Shown here: in pieces, positions 19,688-27,645 of the stretch
Position numbering within the stretch: position 1 is the first letter of the stretch
How the letters are laid out: each line of letters opens with the position of its first letter
Assembly: GCF_900184965.1 (NCBI RefSeq)
Contig: NZ_FXYA01000153.1
Span: 1 to 64,000, forward strand
DNA from: Akkermansia muciniphila
GTDB taxonomy: Bacteria; Verrucomicrobiota; Verrucomicrobiia; Verrucomicrobiales; Akkermansiaceae
Length of the DNA stretch: 64,000 bases
Reading direction: 5' to 3'
Translations under genes and position numbers: made by a program
The notes under the pieces: model-generated
The model's database searches: none
Told to the model about the DNA's origin: nothing
What the model saw: only the letters and a program-made list of their open reading frames with translations

Positions 19688-20920
19688 TCAATCCGAATCC
19701 ACGCCCAATTTATTTTTCCGGTAGTGGTCCAGGGAAATGCGGTAAAAATACACGATTGCCAGCAGATTCAGCAGGGCTCCCGCTCCGAAGGCCCAGTTCA
19801 GGTTCAGGTACGCGTAAATTTTGCCTCCCAGGAACATGCCTGTTCCCACCCCGATGTCAAAAGCGGTGAAAAATGTGGAGTTGACGGCTCCCCGGTGGCC
19901 GCGGTCCGCCATGTTCAGTTTCATAGTCTGGAACGTGGGGATGAAAATGCCGAAACCGAAGCCGATGAGGATGGCGGAAGCGTAATAAATCCATTCCAGC
20001 GGCGCCAGCGCCAGCGCGCCGAAGCTGACGGTCAGAATGCCCAGGGAGATGACGGAAAGCTCCGCCACGCGTCCGCGGTCGATTTGCCTGCCTACCATGA
20101 ATCTGGAGACCAGCATGCCCAGCCCCATCAGCGCGTAAAACAGCCCGGCATATCTGAATCCGTGCATTTCCCCATACAGGGCGGAATACACGGCCACCAC
20201 GCCATAGGAGAAGGTGGCGATCATCACGTTCACCGCCAGCGGAATGCCCACGCGCAGCACCAGACGGTCCAGTGCCTTTTTAGGCGTTTCATACACGGGC
20301 TCCTGAACAGGGCTTCCGGGAACGCGGATGAGAGATGCAATGCCCGCTCCGGCCAGGCACAGGAGCAGGGAGCTCCAGGTAATTACGTAAAAGCCGTACT
20401 GCTGGTATACCTGAAGGCCGATGACGGGACCCAGGCACATGCCCAGCGTCATTGTCATGCCGAAGAAGCCCAGGCCTTCCCCGCGGCGGGCAGGGGGGAT
20501 GATATCCACCGCCATTGTCGGGCCGGAGGTGGTCATGCCTCCCCAGATCAGGCCCTGTATGAAACGCGTCAGGAAAAACGCCAGGGCGGTGGCGGCCGCA
20601 GCATACCCTGAAAAGGACAGGGCCAGCAGAATGTAAACCGTGATGTAAATCTTCTTGCGGTCTCCGGTGTCCACCCGGTGTGCGAACCAGGGGCGGGAGA
20701 TAATGGCGGCCAGAACATAAATGGACATGATCCAGCCCAGCCAGCCGGAGGAGACCTGCAATTGCCCCGTCAGATACAGCGGGAGAACGGGCACCAGTTC
20801 ATAGAAGGCCAGCCCCGTCATTAAGTTGGCGCAACAGGCCAGGATGTAGTCTCGCGTCCAGAGAGGCGCTTTGACGGATGGTGCGGTTCCCGCCGCCAAT
20901 TCATCTCTGGTCCGGGTCAT
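19688..20920 (-). CDS. MFS transporter, drug/metabolite efflux type
   Basis: The 410-residue protein has about 12 hydrophobic segments. The loop after the second helix reads RPWFAHRVDTGDRKK, the MFS motif-A position (G-x-x-x-D-R-x-G-R-K-x variants), and a similar loop MVGRQIDRGRVAE occurs in the second half. The fold and size fit the DHA1-like group. Substrate unknown. It is convergent with the LysR gene by 11 bases and has a lipoprotein gene about 100 bases downstream of its promoter end. An NVDS-like basic C-terminus follows the last helix. Confidence 0.85.
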   Translation of the reverse strand: MTRTRDELAAGTAPSVKAPLWTRDYILACCANLMTGLAFYELVPVLPLYLTGQLQVSSGWLGWIMSIYVLAAIISRPWFAHRVDTGDRKKIYITVYILLALSFSGYAAAATALAFFLTRFIQGLIWGGMTTSGPTMAVDIIPPARRGEGLGFFGMTMTLGMCLGPVIGLQVYQQYGFYVITWSSLLLCLAGAGIASLIRVPGSPVQEPVYETPKKALDRLVLRVGIPLAVNVMIATFSYGVVAVYSALYGEMHGFRYAGLFYALMGLGMLVSRFMVGRQIDRGRVAELSVISLGILTVSFGALALAPLEWIYYASAILIGFGFGIFIPTFQTMKLNMADRGHRGAVNSTFFTAFDIGVGTGMFLGGKIYAYLNLNWAFGAGALLNLLAIVYFYRISLDHYRKNKLGVDSD

Positions 20921-21023
20921 GCAGGGGTTGTACAGCCGTTGGGAAAAGTTTCAAACGGCCTGACGTGTCATGATGATGAGGAGCGGGGGGAGGAAAGCCC
21001 TGATGAATCCTTGTTGGGAGACG

Positions 21024-21773
21024 TTATTCATTTTCACGGGAAAAGGTTACGCCCACCAGCGTGTTTCTCCCGTCAATGGCATTCAGATAGTCGAATACTT
21101 CTCCGCAGGGTGTTTCGTTCTCAATGAGGAAAATGAATGCTCTGCGCTGGTTGATATGTTCATTTGCCATATTGGAGAAAGCCTGAAGGTCGTTTTTCCG
21201 GGATTGACCGGATGGTTTTTTCTGGATACGCCAGTAAACAAGCTGGTAGTTCCCTCTTTCCGGGTAAGGGGACCGGATGAATTTCACGACGGGATAAACG
21301 GGTTCCCGGGAAGGTGTTTTGCTGAAAACAAGAAAGTCATTTTCACGGAAAGGATGTTCCAGAACGGCATCGTCGGAAAGGCAGGGAGTGTCCGGGTTCA
21401 TATCTTTTTCAGATTCCGGATCAGATTCCGGGGCCATATCCGTGGAGACGGGAAGATCCCAGCAAATTCCATTTCCAAAGGCGGACGCGATGGCATCCCC
21501 TCTTTTCAAACGGAGATTATTTACGCCATGCGCATAAGCCTCCGATATGCCTTCAGCGACGCGGAACCAGGGAAGGGACGGATTGTCCAGATTGATGGTC
21601 AGGCATCTTTCGCAGGCTGAATCCGTCTTCCATTCCTGTATGGGGCCGGGCAGTTCCGATGCGTTCACGATTATTTCTCCGGGCAGCAGGTCGCTTTCCT
21701 TTTTAGAGCATGCCTCAAAAAGGAAGCTGATGAAGAGAGGGAGGAAAACGGCAAGAAGACGAAGCAGAAGCAT
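21024..21773 (-). CDS. Lipoprotein of unknown function
   Basis: The 249-residue protein opens with a hydrophobic signal (MLLLRLLAVFLPLFISFLF) and a Cys at residue 22 followed by SKKES, consistent with lipid attachment. The mature part has an acidic linker (DMAPESDPESEKDMNPD) and a beta-rich C-terminus. Several Cys (SACERCLTI, GNGICW, TPCL, TPCGEV) could form disulfides. No family recognised. The gene stands alone; the adenosyltransferase gene is divergent. Confidence 0.65.
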   Translation of the reverse strand: MLLLRLLAVFLPLFISFLFEACSKKESDLLPGEIIVNASELPGPIQEWKTDSACERCLTINLDNPSLPWFRVAEGISEAYAHGVNNLRLKRGDAIASAFGNGICWDLPVSTDMAPESDPESEKDMNPDTPCLSDDAVLEHPFRENDFLVFSKTPSREPVYPVVKFIRSPYPERGNYQLVYWRIQKKPSGQSRKNDLQAFSNMANEHINQRRAFIFLIENETPCGEVFDYLNAIDGRNTLVGVTFSRENE

Positions 21774-21919
21774 TTATTCATTCTTCTTATATAATTTCTA
21801 TTGCATGTCAAAAGAATAGAGAGTGCGGTATGCACCGGGAAAGATGACGCTGGCTCCCGCTCCGGAATATGCCTTCTTTTTTGCGTGCAGGACGGCGCGG
21901 GCATGGTAGGGTACATGGT

Positions 21920-22477
21920 ATGAGCGTAATCACCAAGCGTGGAGACAGCGGCGAAACGGACCTGATGTTCGGCAAGCGGAGTCCCAAGACAGCGCCGCGC
22001 ATTGAAGCTTACGGAACGGTGGATGAATTAAATTCCCTGATTGGCGTGGTGCGCCATTCCGGGGTAAGTTCCCGGACGGTGGAGATGCTGGACGGCGTCC
22101 AGGCGCGCCTGGTGGGAGCCATGGGGGAATTGGCTACGATGGAGGAAGATTTGCCCAAATATGACACCAAGGGGTACGCCCGCATTACGGAGGAGGATGT
22201 GACATGGCTGGAGGAACAGGCTCATCTACTGGAAAAGGAATGCGACATCCGTTTCAAAGGCTGGGCCCGTCCGGGCAAGGAAGGATCGCTGGGTTCCGCA
22301 TATTTGGACCTGGCCCGTTCCGTCTGCCGCCGTGCGGAACGCCGTGTGGTGGCGTTAAGGCTGGATCATGCCCTGAGCAACGTGAACACGGCCCTGTTCC
22401 TGAACCGCCTTTCCGATCTCTGCTGGGTGCTGGCCCGTTTTGAGGCGCTGGCCGCAGGGGAAAAGGTCCACGCCTGA
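21920..22477 (+). CDS. Cob(I)alamin adenosyltransferase, PduO/MMAB type
   Basis: The 185-residue enzyme transfers the adenosyl group of ATP to cob(I)alamin, making coenzyme B12. The family N-terminus is present: ITKRGDSGETDLMFGKR (ATP loop), then RIEAYGTVDELNSLIG. RSVCRRAERRVVAL and LNRLSDLCWVLAR near the C-terminus carry the conserved Arg and the Asp/Asn-rich active-site helix. The start was set at MSVITKRGD, which has the family N-terminus; 17 open codons upstream were rejected. It supports use of salvaged or made corrinoids, and stands alone in the window. Confidence 0.93.
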   Translation: MSVITKRGDSGETDLMFGKRSPKTAPRIEAYGTVDELNSLIGVVRHSGVSSRTVEMLDGVQARLVGAMGELATMEEDLPKYDTKGYARITEEDVTWLEEQAHLLEKECDIRFKGWARPGKEGSLGSAYLDLARSVCRRAERRVVALRLDHALSNVNTALFLNRLSDLCWVLARFEALAAGEKVHA

Positions 22478-22620
22478 GCAGACCGTTTCCGCCCGTCTTC
22501 CTGTTCCGGCATGTTGCGTATCTGCGTGGGTCCCGTGTCGGGAGAAGCCCGGAAAGAATGGTTTTGCCGCAGCTCCATGTCCGGAGGGCAAAGCCCCCGG
22601 AATTGTTCTTCGTTATCTCC

Positions 22621-22630
22621 GGGGGGGGGG
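22621..22630. repeat. G10 homopolymer between convergent genes
   Basis: Ten consecutive G bases sit about 140 bases after the adenosyltransferase stop and 11 bases beyond the cupin stop. It lies outside both reading frames, so a phase-variable role is unlikely, but it is a probable slippage and sequencing hot spot. Confidence 0.85.
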
Positions 22631-22640
22631 AGCTTCCCGG

Positions 22641-22979
22641 TCAATCCAGCGGCAGGATGGAAGTAACCAGCATTTTGAACCGTTCCCGGGCAATGACGGA
22701 GTGAGGCACTCCGGCGGGAATCAGGAGGCTTTTTCCCTGGGGCAGAATAACTTCTTCATTGCCCACGGTGAAGTACGCCGTCCCGTCCAGAATCTGTATC
22801 AGCGCAGGACCGGGCGTCTGGTGAGTGGGAAGGAGCTGTTCGCTGTCAAAGGCCAGAATAGTCATGTTGACCCCTTTGGAGCGTACAAGGGCCAGACTGG
22901 TGATTTGCCCTTCGCGGTAATCGGTCAGATCGGCGTAATTGAAGGGCGTGCGTTCGGGGAGGCGCTGAATGGATGTCAT
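22641..22979 (-). CDS. Small cupin-domain protein
   Basis: The 112-residue single-domain cupin starts MTSIQRLPERTPF. Motif 1 is degenerate (LPTHQTPGPALIQILDGTAYF, one His kept). Motif 2 is LPQGKSLLIPAGVPHSVIA, with the usual His of P-x-G-x-x-H. Metal binding is therefore possible but with an incomplete set. Single-domain cupins of this kind may bind small molecules or act as sensors; no substrate can be assigned. A terminator hairpin lies in its leader at 23037-23067, which suggests attenuation. Confidence 0.75.
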   Translation of the reverse strand: MTSIQRLPERTPFNYADLTDYREGQITSLALVRSKGVNMTILAFDSEQLLPTHQTPGPALIQILDGTAYFTVGNEEVILPQGKSLLIPAGVPHSVIARERFKMLVTSILPLD

Positions 22980-23036
22980 ACAAATTGGACATCCTTGTTG
23001 GCTCTTCCCGTTTCTCCATGACAGGCTTCCGGGAAA

Positions 23037-23067
23037 AAGGTCCGCTCCAGACCCGGGAGCGGACCTT
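23037..23067 (-). terminator. Intrinsic terminator inside the cupin leader / end of a possible sRNA
   Basis: On the minus strand a perfect 12-bp stem AAGGTCCGCTCC/GGAGCGGACCTT is followed by TTT, giving five T including the stem end. It lies 190 bases after the rnr stop and 58 bases before the cupin start. Confidence 0.7.
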
Positions 23068-23159
23068 GGCATTCAGCATTCATATGGTGCTTACTTACGG
23101 AGTCAGCGTCCTGAATTCATAGGCGTGAGGTCGAGTTCACAAGTAAACAACAATTTTTC

Positions 23160-23187
23160 TATATATGAAAAATACAATTTACTTCAA
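23160..23187 (-). promoter_or_regulatory. Promoter-like element upstream of the cupin leader
   Basis: Minus strand: TTGAAG (23187-23182), a 16-base spacer, TATATA (23165-23160). It would start RNA near 23153 and make a leader of about 170 bases that runs through the terminator at 23067-23037 before the cupin gene. Motif match only. Confidence 0.45.
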
Positions 23188-23256
23188 GAGAATTTCTGCA
23201 GGAAAGTTCGGATTCAGCATCCGTATGAGGTTGTTTCCAAATGCGGGCATCTGCCG

Positions 23257-25527
23257 TCAGCGGTTCCGCCGCCCGCGGCCGGATGTGCGCTTCTCCTGTT
23301 TGGCGGGGAAGGCCGTTTTTTCCGTTTGCCGCGGTTTCTTCCGTGAGACGATGGCGAAATCCGCCCACTGCTGTTCCCTGTCCACTTTCACGGGAATGAC
23401 GGGAACGCGCAGCCCCGCGCACAGCACGGAACCATGGTCGTTTTTCCAGCGGCTGGCAAACGCCTCATACACCCAGCGGCCGCCGGGAAGTTTGTCCGGC
23501 TTGACCAGCCCCTTAATCTGGAGGCGCGGGATTTCCAGCAGCACGCCGAAGTGGCGCGTTTCCGTAACCAGAGCTTCGTGCACTTCCGGATGATCCGTGT
23601 AGCACTGACCTTCCAGCCATTCGAAGAGTTTCATCCGGTTCGCGTCCTTTTCCGCGCTGGCGGAAATTCGTTCCGTCTCTGAAATGTGTTCCGCGTCTTC
23701 CTCCAGCCTGCCTGCACTGCCTGCTCCTTTGGCTCCTTTGGGAGGATTGGACAGCAGGGGATTCAGGGAGCGGTGAACCACCAGGTCCGCGTAACGGCGG
23801 ATGGGGCTGGTAAAATGGCAGTAATTGGGAGTGGCCAGGCCGTAGTGGCCCAGGGGTTCCGTGTCGTACCTGGCCCTCATCAGGTTTTTCAGGAGCGCCA
23901 GTTTAAGCAATTGCTCGTCCGGGGAATCCTTGATGGACTTCATCAGTTCATTCAGGTACTGGCGTTGTCCGATATCGTGGACGGGATGCCCGTACAGTTT
24001 GCACAGCTGGCCGAATTCAAACAGTTTGGAGGAATCCGGTTCTTCGTGAACACGGTAGATGGTGGGACGGTTCCCGTTTTTCAGAGCCAGGGCCACGGCC
24101 TCGTTGGCGGCCAGCATGCACTCCTCAATAAGCTGATGGCTTTCATCGTATTCTTCCGTGATGATGCCCGTCACGCGGCCGTCCTTGTCCATAACGGCTC
24201 TCACTTCCGGGAAGTCCAGATCCAGGGCTCCCTTGGCGTAGCGGTTGCGGCGCAGGATGGAGGCCAGATTCCAGGCTTCCCGCACCGTGGAGGGAACTTC
24301 CCCCTTGTCGTTTCCTTTCAGCATGGCGAAAGCCTCCTGGTAGGTCAGGCGCGCCTTGCTGCGGATGAAAGCGTCCGCAAAGCGTGCACGGAGCATCTTC
24401 CCCTTTTGATCAAATTTCATTTCGCATACTTTTGTCAGGCGCACGACATCCGGCCGCAGGCTGCACAAATCGTCGGAAAGGCGGGGCGGGAGCATTGGAA
24501 GGACGCGGTCCGGCAGGTACGTGGAATTGCCGCGGCGCAGGGCTTCCCCATCCAACGCGCCGCCGGGCCTGACGAAATGGGAGACGTCCGCAATGTGAAC
24601 GGCCAGCGTCCAGCCGGACGGAGTGGCCGTGATGGAAATGGCGTCGTCAAAATCCCTGGCGCTTGCCGGGTCAATGGTGATGACGGTACGATCCGTCCAG
24701 TCTTCCCGGCGGGCGAGTTCCCCGGGGGAAGGGTTTTGAGGCAGCGTTTCCAGCTCCCGGAGCACGGAGGCGGGGAATTCCGCGGAAAGGCCATATTTTC
24801 TGATAACGGCTTCCATGTCCACGTGGGGTTCGTCCGGATAGCCGAGCACCTCCACGATTTTCCCGCGCGGGGCTTTCTTTTCCTCACCGCAGGGTACGGG
24901 CTCCACGGAAACCAGTTGGCCGGGAAGCACCTCCATGGCGGGTTTTTCCGCCAGTTCAATGGATGACGGAGAGCTTACGCCGTCTCCCAGCACGCGGCCC
25001 AGCTTGTTCTTTCCGGTGCGGAAGACGCCAAGCCAGCGGGAGCGCGCTCGTTCCGTCACTTCCTCCACGCGGGCTTTCATGCCGGCATCCGGGGAAGAAA
25101 AGCGGTCCCTGCGGATATTCCTCCGGCCCTTGGCCGTCTTGCGTTCCACGCGCACGGCCACCCGGTCCCCGTCCAGGGCAGTGCCCAGACGGTTGGGTTT
25201 AAGTTCCAGCTCCGGAATGGCTTCCGTGTCCCATCCCAGGGCCGCAGCGGCGGGGTCCCCTTTTCTGGGGAGAAAAAGAATCTTGCCGGAGCGCAGGATG
25301 CGGATCATGCCATGCACCAGGTTCCGGCGTTCCCTCTTTAAAGCGTACCTGCCCTTTTGCAGCCGCACGAGTTTTCCTTCCTCTTCCATCTGGTCCACCA
25401 GGGCGCGGAAATCCAGTTTCTGCCGGGAATCCACGTTCAGGGCGCGGGCCAGTTCGGATTTGCTCTGGGGTTCGTAACGTCCGTCTTCCATGTGACGGAT
25501 CAGGCGGTCTTTGAGGGAATGATTCAT
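23257..25527 (-). CDS. rnr: Ribonuclease R (RNB-family 3'-5' exoribonuclease)
   Basis: The enzyme has 756 residues from the chosen start MNHSLKDRLIRHM. The N-terminal winged helix runs to about residue 70 (LRALVDQMEEEGKLVRLQKGRYAL region), followed by cold-shock OB folds. The RNB catalytic core has ITIDPASARDFDDAISI, the Asp cluster that binds Mg2+. An S1-like domain (VLLEIPRLQIKGLVKPDKL) and a basic tail (KRTSGRGRRNR) close the protein. RNase R degrades structured RNA and takes part in rRNA and mRNA quality control. An ATG 17 codons upstream is an alternative start. The order HTH-CSD-RNB-S1-basic tail is typical. Confidence 0.93.
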   Translation of the reverse strand: MNHSLKDRLIRHMEDGRYEPQSKSELARALNVDSRQKLDFRALVDQMEEEGKLVRLQKGRYALKRERRNLVHGMIRILRSGKILFLPRKGDPAAAALGWDTEAIPELELKPNRLGTALDGDRVAVRVERKTAKGRRNIRRDRFSSPDAGMKARVEEVTERARSRWLGVFRTGKNKLGRVLGDGVSSPSSIELAEKPAMEVLPGQLVSVEPVPCGEEKKAPRGKIVEVLGYPDEPHVDMEAVIRKYGLSAEFPASVLRELETLPQNPSPGELARREDWTDRTVITIDPASARDFDDAISITATPSGWTLAVHIADVSHFVRPGGALDGEALRRGNSTYLPDRVLPMLPPRLSDDLCSLRPDVVRLTKVCEMKFDQKGKMLRARFADAFIRSKARLTYQEAFAMLKGNDKGEVPSTVREAWNLASILRRNRYAKGALDLDFPEVRAVMDKDGRVTGIITEEYDESHQLIEECMLAANEAVALALKNGNRPTIYRVHEEPDSSKLFEFGQLCKLYGHPVHDIGQRQYLNELMKSIKDSPDEQLLKLALLKNLMRARYDTEPLGHYGLATPNYCHFTSPIRRYADLVVHRSLNPLLSNPPKGAKGAGSAGRLEEDAEHISETERISASAEKDANRMKLFEWLEGQCYTDHPEVHEALVTETRHFGVLLEIPRLQIKGLVKPDKLPGGRWVYEAFASRWKNDHGSVLCAGLRVPVIPVKVDREQQWADFAIVSRKKPRQTEKTAFPAKQEKRTSGRGRRNR

Positions 25528-25720
25528 TTTGCGGAAGTTCCGGGAAAAGGTGTCTCCCATTCCCATGGGAGCCATCATAGGGCGGTTTGAGCGCCGCTTC
25601 AAGGCGCGGGCGGTGCATGCCGCGTTCGTCAGCGGTTTTTGGCCTGCTGCCGGGCATGCCGTTGTACGGAGCATGTCCGCAATCCGTCTAGGGATTTTTT
25701 TTAATTATGTGGTATATGTA

Positions 25721-25748
25721 TTGACAATGATCTGTTTTTGGATTTAAT
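25721..25748 (+). promoter_or_regulatory. Promoter of the secreted three-gene cassette
   Basis: A full consensus -35 TTGACA (25721-25726), a 16-base spacer and TTTAAT (25743-25748) lie in an A/T-rich stretch 19-46 bases before the ATG at 25767. The resulting leader would be only about 12 bases, with no Shine-Dalgarno sequence. Confidence 0.55.
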
Positions 25749-25766
25749 GATGTTTGGTTGTTTTTT

Positions 25767-26717
25767 ATGAAAACATTTATTTTCCCGTTTTTGGCCTGCT
25801 GTTTCCTGGCGTTCAACGCGCTGGCGTCCAAGGGCGTTGAAATACGGCATAAAACCCAGTTCTGCGCGGCGGAAGTATATTTCAGGTATCCCGATCGCAA
25901 CCCTCCCCAGGAGGAGATAGACAAAAGCAACAGAGAAAGAACGACCGTCACCCTCCGGGAATACATCACCCTGACCGCCACGCTGGACGGCAAAGAGCTT
26001 CCCGAAGACACCCGGTGTGACTGGTCCGCCGTGGAAGGAGTGGAATATTTCAAACTTGTAATTGATAATGATAAACCGGATCAAGCTACCGTCGATATCA
26101 ATACCCTGGCCAAAACGCGTCAGACGCTCAAGGTGAAGGCGGAGGTGGACGGGGTGGAACAGGTGGTGGAATTCACCCTCATCCCGCCCCAGGGGCTGAT
26201 GTACGCGGGGGCGGAGAGCCCTTTCCGGCAGGCGGAGGAAGAAGCGGCCAAGGTGGGATGCACCGTGGGGCTGAGCGCCCTCCGCATCCTGCGCGTGTAT
26301 CCCTTGAACGTCAGCTTCACCAATCTTTACTCCCTGGAGCAGCATGCCGGTTATGAGCCCGACCCTCTTCCGGACCATCCCCTGGTCAGCGAGCATGCGC
26401 CTTTGCGGGAGCCCGCACGGGTTTCCGTCACCAATGAAGTCTATGACAGCACCAACTGCCTGTATCCGCCGGCGCTCATTGACGCGTTCTCGGGGTCCAT
26501 CGGCTGGACGTGGAAGTGCCGCTGGCAGATATTCGGATGCACGGATAAACCCCAAGGCGGCAGGTACACGAAAGAAAAAGTGCTCTGGGATTTCAACACG
26601 GATCAGGTTTTCTTCATCAGGCGCGATCCCGATACGGGAACGGTGCACTACCGGATCCAGAAGTTCAAGGGGTTGAACAAAAATGACCCGGGCATCGTCA
26701 CCGCAACAAGCAACTGA
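25767..26717 (+). CDS. Exported protein of unknown function, cassette gene 1
   Basis: The 316-residue protein has a signal peptide (MKTFIFPFLACCFLAFNALAS). Residues about 60-140 look like an Ig-like beta-sandwich (VTLREYITLTATLDGKEL, then LKVKAEVDGVEQVVEFTLIP). A more variable C-terminal half follows, with four Cys (GCTVG, NCLYPP, KCRWQIFGCTD) that could form disulfides, and an end rich in aromatic residues. No family recognised. It is the first of three genes spaced by 8 and 5 bases, so they are very probably co-transcribed. Confidence 0.65.
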   Translation: MKTFIFPFLACCFLAFNALASKGVEIRHKTQFCAAEVYFRYPDRNPPQEEIDKSNRERTTVTLREYITLTATLDGKELPEDTRCDWSAVEGVEYFKLVIDNDKPDQATVDINTLAKTRQTLKVKAEVDGVEQVVEFTLIPPQGLMYAGAESPFRQAEEEAAKVGCTVGLSALRILRVYPLNVSFTNLYSLEQHAGYEPDPLPDHPLVSEHAPLREPARVSVTNEVYDSTNCLYPPALIDAFSGSIGWTWKCRWQIFGCTDKPQGGRYTKEKVLWDFNTDQVFFIRRDPDTGTVHYRIQKFKGLNKNDPGIVTATSN

Positions 26718-26725
26718 TTTTCTTT

Positions 26726-27640
26726 ATGAACTATTACCTTTCCCTCTGTCTTTCCGTGTTTCTCTTCTTTTCCGTCGGGAGCCGCGCGGATGAAGCCGCT
26801 GTGTACGACGATTTGCCCTCCTTCATGGACATCCGGATTGAACGGCTTAGCGGGGACGCGCGGCATCTGAAAGACCTGCTGGACCAGGGGAAGCTGGGCG
26901 ACTTTTACCAGCAGGCGCTGCCCGTGCTCAACAGGGATCTGTTTGACGAGGACGGCGGAATGACCCCGGAGGAGCTGGAAAACGCCCTGTTCATCAACAA
27001 CATGGTCGTCAAGGCCCCCTATCAGGACTACCGGCTGGACAACTTTTCCATCTGGATCAACGGAGGTGAGCTGGAAACCAAATTTAAGGCTGGGATTAAT
27101 TTTTCTAAAATCTGTAAATATATTCAAGACAACAAAAAACTAAAACATGGAAAAGAGCTCGCGAGGTTCTGTCTGGAGGCGAAGTTCGAATACCTCAGGC
27201 GGATGATTCTCCAAGGCTCCACCGTTTACCGCTACATCGCCGGCCTGGAGGCGGAGCACGGGAAGTTCCATCCCGTGAGGCCGGTCGACACGCTGCCCTA
27301 CTGGCGCTACCGGGAGACGAAAAACCTCGCCGCCTGCGGTGCGGAAGAGGAACGGCGCAGGAAGAGCCTGTACGAGCGGAACGTGGACGAGCTGGTCCGC
27401 CTCCGGCAGTCCTTCCGCTGGTATATTGAGAACAGCGAGGGTATCCTGTTGAATATCGTTCTGAAGCTTCACCCCGGGAATAGGGGCCGCGCGCTGGAAA
27501 GGCTGAGGGAATGCGGCTACAAGACGGACCGGGAGCTGGTGGAGTTTCTGGAGAGGACCGGCGGCATGAGAAAGAGAGTTCAATTCCTGTACTCTCCCGG
27601 GATGCTCCGGGAACACAGAAAACTCGGGAAGGAGGATTAG
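26726..27640 (+). CDS. Exported, mostly helical protein of unknown function, cassette gene 2
   Basis: The 304-residue protein has a signal peptide (cleavage near GSRA/DEA). The mature part is predicted helical and highly charged (RLSGDARHLKDLLDQGKLGDF; EEERRRKSLYERNVDELVRLRQSF). There are no catalytic motifs I can name. A short internal stretch at 27085-27165 (FKAGINFSKICKYIQDNKKLKHGKEL) is strikingly AT-rich against a GC-rich gene, suggesting mosaic origin. Its end carries GGAAGGAGG, an unusually good ribosome site for the next gene, so the two are translationally linked. Confidence 0.65.
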   Translation: MNYYLSLCLSVFLFFSVGSRADEAAVYDDLPSFMDIRIERLSGDARHLKDLLDQGKLGDFYQQALPVLNRDLFDEDGGMTPEELENALFINNMVVKAPYQDYRLDNFSIWINGGELETKFKAGINFSKICKYIQDNKKLKHGKELARFCLEAKFEYLRRMILQGSTVYRYIAGLEAEHGKFHPVRPVDTLPYWRYRETKNLAACGAEEERRRKSLYERNVDELVRLRQSFRWYIENSEGILLNIVLKLHPGNRGRALERLRECGYKTDRELVEFLERTGGMRKRVQFLYSPGMLREHRKLGKED

Positions 27641-27645
27641 CCGCC

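Noticed and set aside
22621-22630. G10 tract as phase-variation switch
   Set aside because: It lies outside both reading frames between convergent genes, with no promoter near.
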